A stretch of 64,000 bases of DNA from Micromonospora fulviviridis (GTDB lineage: Bacteria; Actinomycetota; Actinomycetes; Mycobacteriales; Micromonosporaceae), in assembly GCF_014648395.1 (NCBI RefSeq), contig NZ_BMRA01000002.1, positions 310,001-374,000 on the forward strand, written 5' to 3'. A program made the translations under genes and the position numbers. Of the stretch, positions 25,765 through 34,553 are shown piece by piece. Position 1 is the first letter of the stretch. Each line of letters opens with the position of its first letter. The notes below the pieces were generated by a model. The model saw nothing but the letters and a program-made list of their open reading frames with translations. It had not been told where the DNA came from and did no database searches.

Positions 25765-25890
25765 CCGGGTCAGCGGGCGGCGAGGCGGGGCGGCGCCGGC
25801 ACCGGCCGCCCGACCGGGTCAGCGGGCGGAGAGGGCGGGGGCGCCGGCACCGGCCAACCGGCCGGGTCAGCGGGCGGCGAGGGCGGCGGC
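25765..25890. repeat. Tandem duplication of the 3' end of the adjacent membrane-protein gene
   Basis: The segment beginning CCGGGTCAGCGGGCGG occurs at 25765, 25814 and 25862 (periods 49 and 48). The right-hand copy carries the real stop codon of the minus-strand gene; the other two copies lie downstream and repeat its last codons plus stop. Confidence 0.85.
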
Positions 25891-26877
25891 GAGGAAGAGC
25901 ACCAGTCCGACGGTCAGGTAGGCGGTCGGCGGGCGGAGCCAGCCGCGGCTGCCGTCGGCGAGGGCCAGCCCTCCGGTGCGCAGCCCGTACAGGCCGGTGC
26001 CGAAGATCGGCAGCCCGACCACCAGGAACGTGCCCACCACGACGTGCGACGTGGAGACCGGGTCACCGACCAGGCCGCGCAGCAGCACCCGCAGCGCGGG
26101 GATCTCCAGGACGAGCACCATCACCGCCAGCAGGACCGCGAGCGCGGGGCGGCGGGTCCGGTAGACGCCGTCGCCGGGCGGCGGGCCGTCGAGCCGGGGC
26201 GCGACCGACGGCATCGGGCCGGTCGGCATCTCCAGCGGGTGCGGGGTCGGCGCGGCCGCCAGCTCCGGCCCGGGGCCACCCGGCCGCTCTCCGACGACCA
26301 GCGGGGTCGCCGCACCGGGACCCGGCCGGTCCCCCACGATGATCGCGCCGGCGTGGGTGGGCTCGACCGGACGGCCCGGCTCGACGACCGGGTAGCCGCC
26401 CAACGGGCCGGGGCGGAGCGGGTCGGCGGAGCGGTCCGCGCCGAACGGGTCGCCGGCGCCGTGCGGCGCCGTGCCGAGCGGGACGCCGGTGTTGTGCGGC
26501 GCCGAACCGAGCGGGACGCCGGCGCTGTGCGGCGCCGAACCGAGCGGGACGCCGGCGCTGTGCGGCGCCGTGCCGAGCGGGTCGGCGGCCTCGCGGGCCG
26601 CGCGCCGGCCGCCGCGCTCCCCCGGCAGCTCACCGGAGGTCTCCACGGGGTCGGCCGCCCGGCGCGACCGCCAGCTGTCCGTGTCGTCGCTCAGCGGGTC
26701 GGCGCTCCCGAACCGGCCGGGGTCGCCGTACCGGTTCTCGCCGGTGCGCTGCTCCGGGGCGCGGAAGTCGTCGTCGCGGTAGCGCGGCTCGCCGGCGGCG
26801 CGCCAGTCCTGCTCGTACCCGCGGTCGCCCCACTGCGACCCCTGCTCATCCTCGGGAAAGCTCCGTCGTCCGTCCAC
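25867..26877 (-). CDS. Membrane protein with disordered, repeat-bearing N-terminus
   Basis: 336 aa from GTG 26877 ([20 protein letters not shown]). Function unrecognised. Residues 1-240 are polar and low-complexity, including about four copies of an 11-residue repeat ([11 protein letters not shown] and variants, about 97-140) encoded by a 33-bp DNA repeat. The C-terminal third has three hydrophobic helices ([58 protein letters not shown]). Located between rpsB and yraN. Upstream in-frame codons exist, but the sequence is not protein-like, so the shorter start is preferred. Confidence 0.7.
   Translation of the reverse strand: MDGRRSFPEDEQGSQWGDRGYEQDWRAAGEPRYRDDDFRAPEQRTGENRYGDPGRFGSADPLSDDTDSWRSRRAADPVETSGELPGERGGRRAAREAADPLGTAPHSAGVPLGSAPHSAGVPLGSAPHNTGVPLGTAPHGAGDPFGADRSADPLRPGPLGGYPVVEPGRPVEPTHAGAIIVGDRPGPGAATPLVVGERPGGPGPELAAAPTPHPLEMPTGPMPSVAPRLDGPPPGDGVYRTRRPALAVLLAVMVLVLEIPALRVLLRGLVGDPVSTSHVVVGTFLVVGLPIFGTGLYGLRTGGLALADGSRGWLRPPTAYLTVGLVLFLAAALAAR
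26461..26592. repeat. 33-bp tandem repeat, about four copies, in frame
   Basis: GTGCGGCGCCG recurs at 26461, 26494, 26527 and 26560, an exact 33-base period; copies differ by a few substitutions (for example GTGCC/AACCG). Encodes an 11-residue repeat in the minus-strand gene. Confidence 0.88.
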
Positions 26878-27030
26878 GACCGGCACGGTATGCGACCGGC
26901 ACCACGCGCGCCATCCGGGCCACCCGGCCTGTCGTCGCTGGTCACAACGGCATCGGCGGGTCATCGTGAGCACACGCTCGGTGATCGGCCAGCCAGGGCC
27001 TAGCACAGGGAGCGCATGATCGTCCGCCCA

Positions 27031-27064
27031 TCCACAGGGCGTCCCGTCGTCCACAGGACGCCCG
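27031..27064. promoter_or_regulatory. Paired TCCACAGG repeats before yraN
   Basis: TCCACAGGGCGTCCCG (27031-27046) and TCCACAGGACGCCCG (27050-27064) repeat at 19-base spacing, 44-77 bases before the yraN start. Read on the other strand they are CTGTGGA pairs like those at 34554. Loosely DnaA-box-like, but the match is poor. Possibly the promoter element of the yraN-yifB-dprA operon. Confidence 0.45.
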
Positions 27065-27107
27065 CTCGGCGCCCCACCGCCGCCTCGACCGCCGCACGCT
27101 CACCGGC

Positions 27108-27467
27108 ATGACGAAGCGGAACCAGGCCGTCGGGGCGTACGGCGAGCGGTGCGCGGTCCGGCACCTCATCGAGGCGGGGCTGCGCCCGGTCGCCCGGAAC
27201 TGGCGGTGCCCCGAGGGGGAGATCGACATCATCGCCTGGGAGGGGCCGGTGCTCGCCATCTGCGAGGTGAAGACCCGGCGTACGGAGGAGTTCGGCACTC
27301 CGGCGGAGGCGGTGGTGCGGGCCAAGGCGCGACGGCTGCGCGGGCTGGCCGCCCGCTGGCTCGCCGAGACGGGCACGACCGCCGAGGAGGTCCGCTTCGA
27401 CGTTCTCGCGGTCCGGCTCCCGGTCACCGGGCCGGCCCGGGTCGAGCACCTGAGGGGCGCGTTCTGA
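27108..27467 (+). CDS. yraN: YraN family protein (UPF0102), endonuclease-like fold
   Basis: 119 aa, restriction-endonuclease-like fold related to Holliday-junction resolvases; function unproven. Motifs: AVGAYGERCAVRHLIEAGL, NWRCPEGEIDIIAW and AICEVKTRR, where E-x-D and E-V-K are the expected metal residues. ATG 27108, with the stop two bases before the yifB start, so cotranscribed with yifB and dprA. On the plus strand, unlike most of the core block. Confidence 0.92.
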   Translation: MTKRNQAVGAYGERCAVRHLIEAGLRPVARNWRCPEGEIDIIAWEGPVLAICEVKTRRTEEFGTPAEAVVRAKARRLRGLAARWLAETGTTAEEVRFDVLAVRLPVTGPARVEHLRGAF

Positions 27468-27469
27468 TC

Positions 27470-28990
27470 ATGAGCTACGCCAAGGTGCTCTGCGTGGGCC
27501 TGGTCGGAATGGCCGGGCACGTGGTGGAGGTCGAGGCCGACCTGGCCCCCGGGCTACCCGGCATGGTGATCTCCGGCCTGCCCGACACCGCGCTGCACGA
27601 GGCCCGGGACCGGGTGCGCGCGGCCATCGTCAACTCGGGCCAGCGATGGCCGAACCGCCGGATCACCCTCAACCTGCTCCCGGCCACCCTGCCGAAGCAC
27701 GGCTCCGCCTTCGACCTGGCGATCGCCGTGGCGGTGCTCGGCGGCTCGGGCGAGCTGCCGCTGGTGCCGCTGGAGGCCACGGTGGTCCTCGGCGAGCTGG
27801 GTCTCGACGGCACGGTCCGCCCGGTGCGCGGCGTGCTGCCGATGGTCGCCGCCGCGGCCCGGGCCGGGTTTCCCCACGTCGTGGTGCCCGCCGGCAACGC
27901 CGCCGAGGCGGCGGTGATCCCCGGCGTCCGGGTACGCGCCGCCGACACCCTGCACCGGCTGGTCGCCTTCGTCCGGGACGGCACGCCGCTGCTCGCCCCG
28001 CCGGCCGACGCGCCCACCGCCGAAGCCGGCGGACCGGATCTCGCCGACGTGGCCGGGCAGCGGCTCGGCCGCCGGGCGTTGGAGGTGGCGGCGGCCGGTG
28101 GTCACCACCTGGCGCTGCTCGGCCCGCCGGGCGCCGGCAAGACCATGCTCGCCGAGCGGCTGCCGTCGGTCCTGCCGGAGCTCGACGACGACGCCGCCCT
28201 GGAGGTCACGGCCCTGCACTCGATCGCCGGCCTGCTGCCGCCCGGTGGCCGGCTGCTCCGCCGCCCCCCGTTCCAGGCGCCCCACCACACGGCCACGGTG
28301 CCGGCGCTGGTGGGCGGCGGGTCCGGACTGGCCCGGCCCGGGGCGGTGTCGCTGGCCCACCGGGGCGTGCTCTTCCTCGACGAGGCGGCCGAGTTCAGCA
28401 AGGGGGCGCTGGAGGCGTTACGCCAGCCACTGGAGAACGGCCGGGTCCGGGTGGCCCGGACGCAGGGCTCCACCGAATACCCGGCCCGTACGCAACTGGT
28501 GCTGGCCGCGAACCCGTGCCCCTGCGCGAAGCCGTCCGGCGACGCCGACTGCGAGTGCACCCCGCTGGCCCGGCGGCGCTACCTGGGCCGGCTCTCCGGC
28601 CCGCTGCTCGACCGGGTCGACGTGCAGGTGCGGCTGCCCCCGGTACGCGCGGCGGAGCTGTTGCAGACCGGCACGCCCAACGAGTCGTCCGCGACGGTGG
28701 CGGCCCGGGTCGCCGAGGCGCGCCGGGCCGCCGCCGAGCGCTGGGGCTCGACCGGTCGCCGGTTGAACGCCGAGATCCCCGGCCCGTACCTGCGCCGGCC
28801 GCCGTGGTGCCTGCCGGGGCGGGACACCCGTGAACTGCGGAAACGGCTCGACACGGGCTCGCTGTCGGCGCGCGGCTTCGACCGGGTCATCCGGCTCGCC
28901 TGGACCATCGCCGACCTGGACGGGCGGGCTCGCCCCGACGGCGGGGACATCGCGGAGGCCATCCAGCTGAGGACGGGAGAGGGCGCATGA
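27470..28990 (+). CDS. YifB family Mg-chelatase-like AAA ATPase (ComM type)
   Basis: 506 aa. N-terminal domain MSYAKVLCVGLVGMAGHVVE and LPGMVISGLPDTALHEARDR; Walker A LLGPPGAGKTMLAERLPSVL at about 218-237; Walker B GVLFLDEAAEF; zinc/Mg-chelatase insert around NPCPCAKPSGDADCECTPL; C-terminal domain RTIRLAWTIADL-like VIRLAWTIADLDGRARPDGG. ComM-type helicases promote branch migration in natural transformation; the adjacent dprA and yraN genes fit a DNA-processing role. ATG 27470; longer frames overlap yraN and are rejected. Overlaps dprA by four bases. Confidence 0.93.
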   Translation: MSYAKVLCVGLVGMAGHVVEVEADLAPGLPGMVISGLPDTALHEARDRVRAAIVNSGQRWPNRRITLNLLPATLPKHGSAFDLAIAVAVLGGSGELPLVPLEATVVLGELGLDGTVRPVRGVLPMVAAAARAGFPHVVVPAGNAAEAAVIPGVRVRAADTLHRLVAFVRDGTPLLAPPADAPTAEAGGPDLADVAGQRLGRRALEVAAAGGHHLALLGPPGAGKTMLAERLPSVLPELDDDAALEVTALHSIAGLLPPGGRLLRRPPFQAPHHTATVPALVGGGSGLARPGAVSLAHRGVLFLDEAAEFSKGALEALRQPLENGRVRVARTQGSTEYPARTQLVLAANPCPCAKPSGDADCECTPLARRRYLGRLSGPLLDRVDVQVRLPPVRAAELLQTGTPNESSATVAARVAEARRAAAERWGSTGRRLNAEIPGPYLRRPPWCLPGRDTRELRKRLDTGSLSARGFDRVIRLAWTIADLDGRARPDGGDIAEAIQLRTGEGA

Positions 28991-30225
28991 CGGACAGGGC
29001 GGAGCGCCTGCTGGCACGGGTGGCGTTGACCTGGCTCGCCGAGCCGGGCACCTGGTCGGTCCACCGCCTGGTCGACCAGCTCGGCCCGGTCGCCGCGCTC
29101 GACCTGCTCCTGGCCGGCGAGGCGCCGGACCGGGCGCTGCGGTCGGCCGTGGCGGCCCGCTCCGCCGTGGGCGAGGCGCGAGCGGTGGCCGAGCAGGCGC
29201 TGGCCCGGACCGAGCGGCTCGGCGCGCGGGTGGTCACCCCCGACGACGAGGAGTGGCCGGCCCGGGTGGCGGACCTGCGCGGTCTGCTGCTGTCGGGCGC
29301 GGCTCGCCGGGTCGACCTGGAGACCGCGCCGCCGCTCTGCTTCTGGGTACGCGGGGCGTGGCCGCTGGGCGAGGCCCTCGCGCGGTCGGTCGCCGTGGTC
29401 GGCGCCCGGGCGGCCACCCCGTACGGCACGCACGTCGCCACCGAGCTGGGCTACGGGCTGGCCGACCGGGACTGGACGGTGGTCTCGGGCGGCGCGTTCG
29501 GCATCGACTCCGCCGCGCACCGGGGCGCGCTGACCGCCGGCGGGCTCACGGTCGCCGTGCTGGCCTGCGGGCTGGACCGCCCGTACCCGATGGGCAACGC
29601 CGCGCTGTTCGACCGGATCGCCGAGACGGGCCTGCTGGTGAGCGAGTGGATGCCCGGGGCGGAGCCGCTGCGGCCCCGGTTCCTCATCCGCAACCGGGTG
29701 ATCGCGGCGGCGACCCTGGGCACGGTGCTGGTGGAGGCGGCGGCCCGCAGCGGCGCGACCCAGACCCTCAACCGGGCGATCGGCGTGGGCCGACCGGGGA
29801 TGGTGGTGCCGGGGCCGGTCACCTCCGCCATGTCCGTGGGCGCGCACGAGGCGCTCCGGGAGCACGACAGGGCGCGGCTGGTGACCGGCACGGCCCATGT
29901 GCTGGAGGAGGTCGGGCGGATCGGCTACGACCTGGCGCCGCCAGCCCGCGCGCCGGAGTGCCCGCGGGACCGGCTCGACGACGAGGCGGCCCAGGTGCTG
30001 GAGGCGCTGCCCCGGCGGAAGGCGATCGGTCTGGAGGGCGTCGCGGCGCGCGCCGGGGTGGACCTCCGCACGGCGATGCGCAAACTCTCCATGTTGGAGG
30101 AACTGGCCATGGTGGTACGCCGCGACGACGGCTACGCCCTGGCGCCACCGACCGGGCGTGGCACCGGTGTTGGCCGGGCACCGACCACCGCCGGTCCGGG
30201 CCGGTCGGCGGCTCCGCCGAGCTGA
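28987..30225 (+). CDS. dprA: DNA-processing protein DprA
   Basis: 412 aa. Rossmann-like DprA domain: VVSGGAFGIDSAAHRGAL at about 164-181, then GLDRPYPMGNAALFDRIAE and RPRFLIRNRVIAAAT, followed by VVEAAARSGATQT-like LVEAAARSGATQTLNRAIG. A C-terminal winged-helix-like segment (EALPRRKAIGLEGVAARAGV) is present. Binds ssDNA and loads RecA during transformation; competence in these actinobacteria is unproven. ATGA overlap with yifB. Confidence 0.94.
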   Translation: MTDRAERLLARVALTWLAEPGTWSVHRLVDQLGPVAALDLLLAGEAPDRALRSAVAARSAVGEARAVAEQALARTERLGARVVTPDDEEWPARVADLRGLLLSGAARRVDLETAPPLCFWVRGAWPLGEALARSVAVVGARAATPYGTHVATELGYGLADRDWTVVSGGAFGIDSAAHRGALTAGGLTVAVLACGLDRPYPMGNAALFDRIAETGLLVSEWMPGAEPLRPRFLIRNRVIAAATLGTVLVEAAARSGATQTLNRAIGVGRPGMVVPGPVTSAMSVGAHEALREHDRARLVTGTAHVLEEVGRIGYDLAPPARAPECPRDRLDDEAAQVLEALPRRKAIGLEGVAARAGVDLRTAMRKLSMLEELAMVVRRDDGYALAPPTGRGTGVGRAPTTAGPGRSAAPPS

Positions 30226-30303
30226 CCCGCCGGGCCCGGGCCAGTGCGCTCAGACGGCTCCGCCGAGGAGCTGACGTGGTGGGCCCGGGGCCGGTGCGCT
30301 CAG
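30210..30303. repeat. Imperfect tandem duplication over the dprA 3' end
   Basis: Two copies of a segment running GGCTCCGCCGAG ... GTGCGCTCAG: 30210-30253 and 30256-30303. The first copy covers the end of dprA; the second ends in the stop codon of the convergent minus-strand gene. Confidence 0.7.
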
Positions 30304-30641
30304 TCGCCCTCGAACCGGATCTCGGCGTCCCGGCTGTTCAGGCAACGCCGGGCGAGGAGGGCCAACCGGCGGACCTGGTCGACCTCCGCGGGCTCCCGTG
30401 CCACCTCGGCCAGGCAGGGCAGCTCGGCCAGCAGTTGCGGGACCGCCTGGGCGTCCACCACGAGCTCACCGAGCGGGTCGACCCGGTCCAGCAGCGGCGT
30501 ACGACCTCCGCCCCGCACCCGCTTCAGCAGGTCCAGCAGGACGTCGTGCGGGTCCGCCACCACCTCGGTCGAGACGTACGACGGCCGGCGCCGGGCGGGC
30601 CCGGCCCGCACCTGCCGGTAGAGGACGGCATCCACCCCCAC
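30300..30641 (-). CDS. Hypothetical protein
   Basis: 113 aa from GTG 30641, with GGAGG eight bases upstream. Unrecognised. The sequence is charged and helical (VVADPHDVLLDLLKRVRGGG, VVDAQAVPQLLAELPCLAEV, VRRLALLARRCLNSRDAEIR) with no membrane segment or known motif. Convergent with dprA. A longer frame from 30830 runs through low-complexity sequence and is not preferred. A real gene is likely but not certain. Confidence 0.6.
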   Translation of the reverse strand: MGVDAVLYRQVRAGPARRRPSYVSTEVVADPHDVLLDLLKRVRGGGRTPLLDRVDPLGELVVDAQAVPQLLAELPCLAEVAREPAEVDQVRRLALLARRCLNSRDAEIRFEGD

Positions 30642-30890
30642 GCTCGGTACCTCCTCCCACCGGCGCCGCCACCCCGGGGACGCCCGTTCCGATCGGTCTC
30701 GCGAATCACCCTTCCGCGCCGCCACCACGCCCGGTACGCCCCAGCGCCCGGCCGCCCCGCCTTCTGCGGGGTGTCGGCACCTGCCGGCAACGCCGACGGG
30801 TCGCCCTGCGGGGACCCGGGACGTTGCCACCGTCCTCTTCGTAGCAACAGTTTCCCCTGTCCAGGGCCGCGTCAGCCACCCCGAACGGCG
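30642..30890. other. Spacer upstream of the hypothetical gene
   Basis: About 250 bases between the hypothetical gene's start (30641) and the direct-repeat array. It presumably holds that gene's promoter; the run around 30835-30860 (TTCGTAGCAACAG) is less GC-rich than the rest. No gene or structure recognised. Confidence 0.3.
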
Positions 30891-31100
30891 TGCCGCGCCG
30901 ACCGACCGTCAGTTCCGGTGGCGTCGCGGCCATCCGAATAGCCTGCCGCGCCGACCGTCGATCCGGTGGCATCGCGGCCACCCGAACGGGCTGCCGCGCC
31001 GACCGTCCGGGCTGCCGCGCCGACCGTCGGTCCGGTGGCATCACGGCCACCGCGAACGGCCTGCCGCGCCGACCGTCGATCGGGTGGCGTCGCGCTTGGC
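30891..31100. repeat. Degenerate ~50-bp direct repeats upstream of xerC
   Basis: TGCCGCGCCGACC begins at 30891, 30944, 30992, 31013 and 31062; spacings 53, 48, 21 and 49. Full units continue with (A)TCCGGTGGCATCGCGGCCA-like sequence. One unit is truncated. The remaining stretch to 31343 holds no gene I can support. Too degenerate and lacking spacers for a CRISPR. Confidence 0.8.
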
Positions 31101-31343
31101 CGTCTGGCCGACGCCGGAAGCGCCACCCGGTCGGCCATCGGCACGAGCGGTGGCGTGGCGAGCGCTCGATCAGCCCCCATCAGGGACGACGCCCGCCCCC
31201 ACGGCGACGGCGGGCGCCGGCCCGGAGCGGCGGCCGACCGCCACCTGCCCAGGCCCTTAGGCTGGACCGGTGTCTCCCGCCCGCCCCCACCCCGGAGCGC
31301 GCCCCAAGCACCGTCGGCACCGACGCGGCAGCCGGAGCTCCCG

Positions 31344-32507
31344 ATGACTGACCAGCGGCGCGGCACGCGCACGGCCCACGAGGCGCTGCCGGCGCCGATG
31401 CGGGAGGCCGTGGACGACTTCGCCGACCACCTGGCCCGGGTGCGCAACCGGTCGGCGCACACCGTGCGGGCGTACGTGACGGACCTCGTCTCGCTGCTCG
31501 ACCACGCGGTGCGGATGGGCTGCGCCGACCTGTCGGAGCTGGACCTGTCCGTGCTGCGGAGTTGGCTGGCGAAGCAGCGGACCATGGGGGCGGCCCGAAC
31601 GTCCCTCGCCCGGCGGGCGGCCGCCGCCCGCACGTTCAGCGCCTGGGCACACCGGGCCGGCCTGCTCGCCGGCGACGTGGCGGCTCCGCTGGCCAGTCCC
31701 AAGGCGCACCGGGAGCTGCCCACCGTCCTGCGCGCCGACCAGGCCGCCGCGTTGATGGACGCCCCGGACCGGAGCCGAACCCGGACGACGACGCACGCCC
31801 ACGACACCGCACCGGCCGGGGGCGGGGACGCCGGCCCCACCAGGGGCAGGCCTGCGCCCACCCGCGGGGCGCACGCCGCGCCGGCTCGGGACGGGCGCGA
31901 CACCGAGAGCCGGGGTGACGACGCCGCATCGGCCGACGGGAGGAACGCCGACACAGCGGGCCGCGGAGACGCACCGGCCGGGGGTGGGAACGACGAGCCC
32001 GAGGCCGTGCTGCTGCGGGACCGGCTGCTGCTCGAACTGCTCTACGCCACCGGCGTGCGGATCAGCGAGGCCTGCGGCCTGGACGTCACCGACGTCGACC
32101 AGGCCCGCCGGGTGGTACGCGTGCTCGGCAAGGGCGGGCGGGAGCGGGCCGTGCCCTACGGGGTGCCCGCGCAGCGCGCGCTGGACGCGTGGCTCGCCCA
32201 CGGGCGGCCGGCGCTGGCGGCGCCCCGATCGGGTGGCGCGCTGCTGCTCGGGGCCCGGGGCGGCCGGCTCAACCCCACCACCGCCCGCCGGGTCGTGGCC
32301 GGCTACGCCGAGGCCGCGGGCCTGCCCCGGGTGACCCCGCACGGGCTGCGACACTCGGCGGCCACCCATCTGCTGGAGGGCGGCGCCGACCTGCGCGCCG
32401 TACAGGAACTGCTCGGGCACTCGTCGCTGGCCAGCACCCAGATCTACACCCACGTGTCGGTCGAGCGGCTGCGGGCGGCGTACCGGCAGGCGCACCCCCG
32501 AGCCTGA
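31344..32507 (+). CDS. xerC: Tyrosine recombinase XerC-like, with low-complexity insertion
   Basis: 387 aa. N-terminal SAM-like domain (about 20-140) and catalytic domain (about 218-385). Catalytic residues appear in order: R239 ([12 protein letters not shown]), K263 ([10 protein letters not shown]), H333 and R336 (HGLRHSAAT), H359 (LGHSSL), Y368 (TQIYTHVS). Between the domains, residues about 142-217 form a Gly/Ala/Thr/Arg-rich segment absent from normal XerC (about 300 aa). ATG 31344. With XerD resolves chromosome dimers at dif; XerC adjacent to dprA is standard. Confidence 0.92.
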   Translation: MTDQRRGTRTAHEALPAPMREAVDDFADHLARVRNRSAHTVRAYVTDLVSLLDHAVRMGCADLSELDLSVLRSWLAKQRTMGAARTSLARRAAAARTFSAWAHRAGLLAGDVAAPLASPKAHRELPTVLRADQAAALMDAPDRSRTRTTTHAHDTAPAGGGDAGPTRGRPAPTRGAHAAPARDGRDTESRGDDAASADGRNADTAGRGDAPAGGGNDEPEAVLLRDRLLLELLYATGVRISEACGLDVTDVDQARRVVRVLGKGGRERAVPYGVPAQRALDAWLAHGRPALAAPRSGGALLLGARGGRLNPTTARRVVAGYAEAAGLPRVTPHGLRHSAATHLLEGGADLRAVQELLGHSSLASTQIYTHVSVERLRAAYRQAHPRA

Positions 32508-32560
32508 CGGGACGGCCCAACAGCCGGGGTTGATGATCCACCGCGGGCTAGGATCAGCCG

Positions 32561-33742
32561 ATGACGGTCCCGCAGCCGCCCGAGCCGATCCCCGGGGCTC
32601 GGCTGCTCTTCTCCCTCGACCCGTCGGTCAGCCACCTCAACCACGGATCGTTCGGCGCGGTCCCGATCGGCGTGCAGCGCGCCCAGCAGCGCCTGCGTGA
32701 CGAGATGGAGGCCAACCCGCTCCGCTTCTTCACCCAGGGTCTGGTCGACCGGATCGCCCACACCCGGCGGCACCTGGCCACCTTCCTCGGCGCGGATCCG
32801 GACGGCACGGCCCTGGTGGGCAACGCCACGACCGGCGCCGCCATCGTGCTCCAGTCGCTGGCGCTGGGTCCCGGCGACGAGGTGGTGACCACCGACCACG
32901 GGTACGGGGCGGTCGGCCTCTCGGTGGACCGGGAGTGCGCCCGGACCGGTGCGGTCTCCCGGATGCTGCCGGTGCCGCTGACCGCCACCGACGAGGAGGT
33001 GGTGGAGATCGTCCGGGCCGGGCTGCGTCCCGGGCGGACCAGGCTGCTGATCGTCGACCAGATCACCTCGCCGACGGCCCGGCTCTTCCCGACGTCGGCG
33101 ATCGTCGGGGTGGCCCGGGAGCACGGGATCCCCGTGCTGGTCGACGCCGCGCACGCCCCGGGCATGCTGCCGACCACCGTGGCCTCGGTCGGCGCCGACT
33201 TCTGGGTCGGCAACCTGCACAAGTGGGCGTACGCGCCGCGCGGCACCGCCGCGCTGGTGGTGGCCGAGCAGTGGCGGGAGCGGATCCAGCCGCTGGTCGT
33301 CTCCTGGGAGCAGGGCAGCGGCTATCCCACCCGGGTGGAGTGGCAGGCCACCCTCGACTACACCGGCTGGCTGGCCGCCCCGGTGGGCCTGTTCACCCTG
33401 CGCAGCCTCGGTGTGGACCGGGTGCGGGCGCACAACGCGGCGCTGGCCGCGTACGGGCAACGGGTGGTCGGGGACGGGCTCGGGGTGGCGCCGGCCGACC
33501 TGCCGCAGCCCGGCGGGCCGACGGTCGCCATGCGGCTGATCCCGCTGCCGCCCGGCGTCGCCACCACGATGGACGCGGCCCGGGAGCTGCGGGCCCGGAT
33601 CGCCGACCGGCTCTCGGTCGAGGTGTCGACCGCCGCCTGGAACGGTCGCGGCTACCTGCGCCTGTGCGGCCAGGTCTACAACACCCCGGACGAGTACGAC
33701 CGGCTGGCCGTCCGGCTGCCCACGCTGCTCGCCCAGGGCTGA
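32561..33742 (+). CDS. PLP-dependent aminotransferase class V, isopenicillin-N-epimerase-like
   Basis: 393 aa. LNHGSFGAVPIGVQRAQQRL near the N-terminus is typical of the CefD/epimerase branch. VDAAHAPGMLPTTV carries the Asp binding PLP; the lysine that forms the aldimine is in WVGNLHKWAYAPRG at about residue 224. Substrate unknown; cysteine desulfurase or epimerase-like activity possible. 53 bases after xerC on the same strand. Its 3' end overlaps the convergent M23 gene by 67 bases. Confidence 0.88.
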   Translation: MTVPQPPEPIPGARLLFSLDPSVSHLNHGSFGAVPIGVQRAQQRLRDEMEANPLRFFTQGLVDRIAHTRRHLATFLGADPDGTALVGNATTGAAIVLQSLALGPGDEVVTTDHGYGAVGLSVDRECARTGAVSRMLPVPLTATDEEVVEIVRAGLRPGRTRLLIVDQITSPTARLFPTSAIVGVAREHGIPVLVDAAHAPGMLPTTVASVGADFWVGNLHKWAYAPRGTAALVVAEQWRERIQPLVVSWEQGSGYPTRVEWQATLDYTGWLAAPVGLFTLRSLGVDRVRAHNAALAAYGQRVVGDGLGVAPADLPQPGGPTVAMRLIPLPPGVATTMDAARELRARIADRLSVEVSTAAWNGRGYLRLCGQVYNTPDEYDRLAVRLPTLLAQG

Positions 33743-34527
33743 GCGGCGGATCCGGCGGGCGGCGGATCGAGCGGGAGCAGCCGGACCGGGCCGAGCCCGA
33801 GCAGGGCGAGCGGGTCCAGGTACTCCTCGCCCCGGCGCAGCCCCCAGTGCAGGCACGCCGCCGCCACGCAGCCGGGGTGCCCGACGATCAGCAGGCCGAT
33901 CGGTGTGCCGGCGGCGACCCGGGCACCGGCCGCCGGCCCGGGACGCACCGGCTCGTAGGTGGTGCGCAGCCCGTCGGCGTGCCCGACGGTGACCACGGGC
34001 CGCCCGGCCACCGTGCCGGCGAAGAGGACCACCCCGGCTCCCGCCGACCGGACCTCGACGCCCGGGGTGGCGGCCAGGTCCACGCCCCGGTGCCCGGGCA
34101 GCCAGGGCTGCGGCGGCGGGTCGAACCGGCGCACGACGCGGGGCGTGCCGGCCAGCGGCCAGCGGAATCCCGCCGCCGACGCCCCGGGTCGCCCCGGCGA
34201 GGGCACCACCCCGACCGGGCCCGTGGACGACGGCATCCCGGCGCGCGTCGGAACGGACGCGACCGCAGCCGGCCCGGGCAGCGCCGCAGCCGGTCCGGGC
34301 AGCGCCGGAGCCGCGGACGGCGACCCGCTCGACCGCCGGCGGACGAGCACCCCGGGCACGGCGGTGTCGGTCGCCGACACCGCAGGCAGCCGACCGACGG
34401 ACAACCCGGCGGCCGTCGCCGGGCGGGCGACCGGCGGTGCCGGGGCGACCAGCAGCACCACCACGAGGGCCGCGCCGGCCCGGCTCCACGGGATCCACAC
34501 GCCAGGCACTCTGCCGTCCCGCGCCAC
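33676..34527 (-). CDS. M23 family metallopeptidase (LytM-like)
   Basis: 283 aa exported protein. A signal-type helix at about 17-39 (AGAALVVVLLVAPAPPVARP) precedes a Pro/Ala/Ser linker. The M23 domain (about 120-250) shows GHRGVDLAATPG (zinc His and Asp), TVGHADGLRTTYEPV and HWGLRRGEEYLDPLALL (second zinc His). Peptidoglycan-directed function is usual. In actinobacteria this gene sits between dprA/xerC and rpsB. The stop at 33676 lies inside the convergent aminotransferase gene; the last 22 codons are therefore suspicious, but no earlier stop exists. Confidence 0.85.
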   Translation of the reverse strand: MARDGRVPGVWIPWSRAGAALVVVLLVAPAPPVARPATAAGLSVGRLPAVSATDTAVPGVLVRRRSSGSPSAAPALPGPAAALPGPAAVASVPTRAGMPSSTGPVGVVPSPGRPGASAAGFRWPLAGTPRVVRRFDPPPQPWLPGHRGVDLAATPGVEVRSAGAGVVLFAGTVAGRPVVTVGHADGLRTTYEPVRPGPAAGARVAAGTPIGLLIVGHPGCVAAACLHWGLRRGEEYLDPLALLGLGPVRLLPLDPPPAGSAAQPWASSVGSRTASRSYSSGVL

Positions 34528-34553
34528 CTCGCGCGGCTACGGGAACGTCGCCA

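Noticed and set aside
27031..27064. DnaA boxes or replication origin
   Set aside because: TCCACAGG matches the TTGTCCACA box only partly, and there are just two copies with no AT-rich element or dnaA/dnaN genes.
30891..31100. CRISPR-like array
   Set aside because: Repeats are degenerate, directly abutting, irregular in spacing and without spacers or cas genes.
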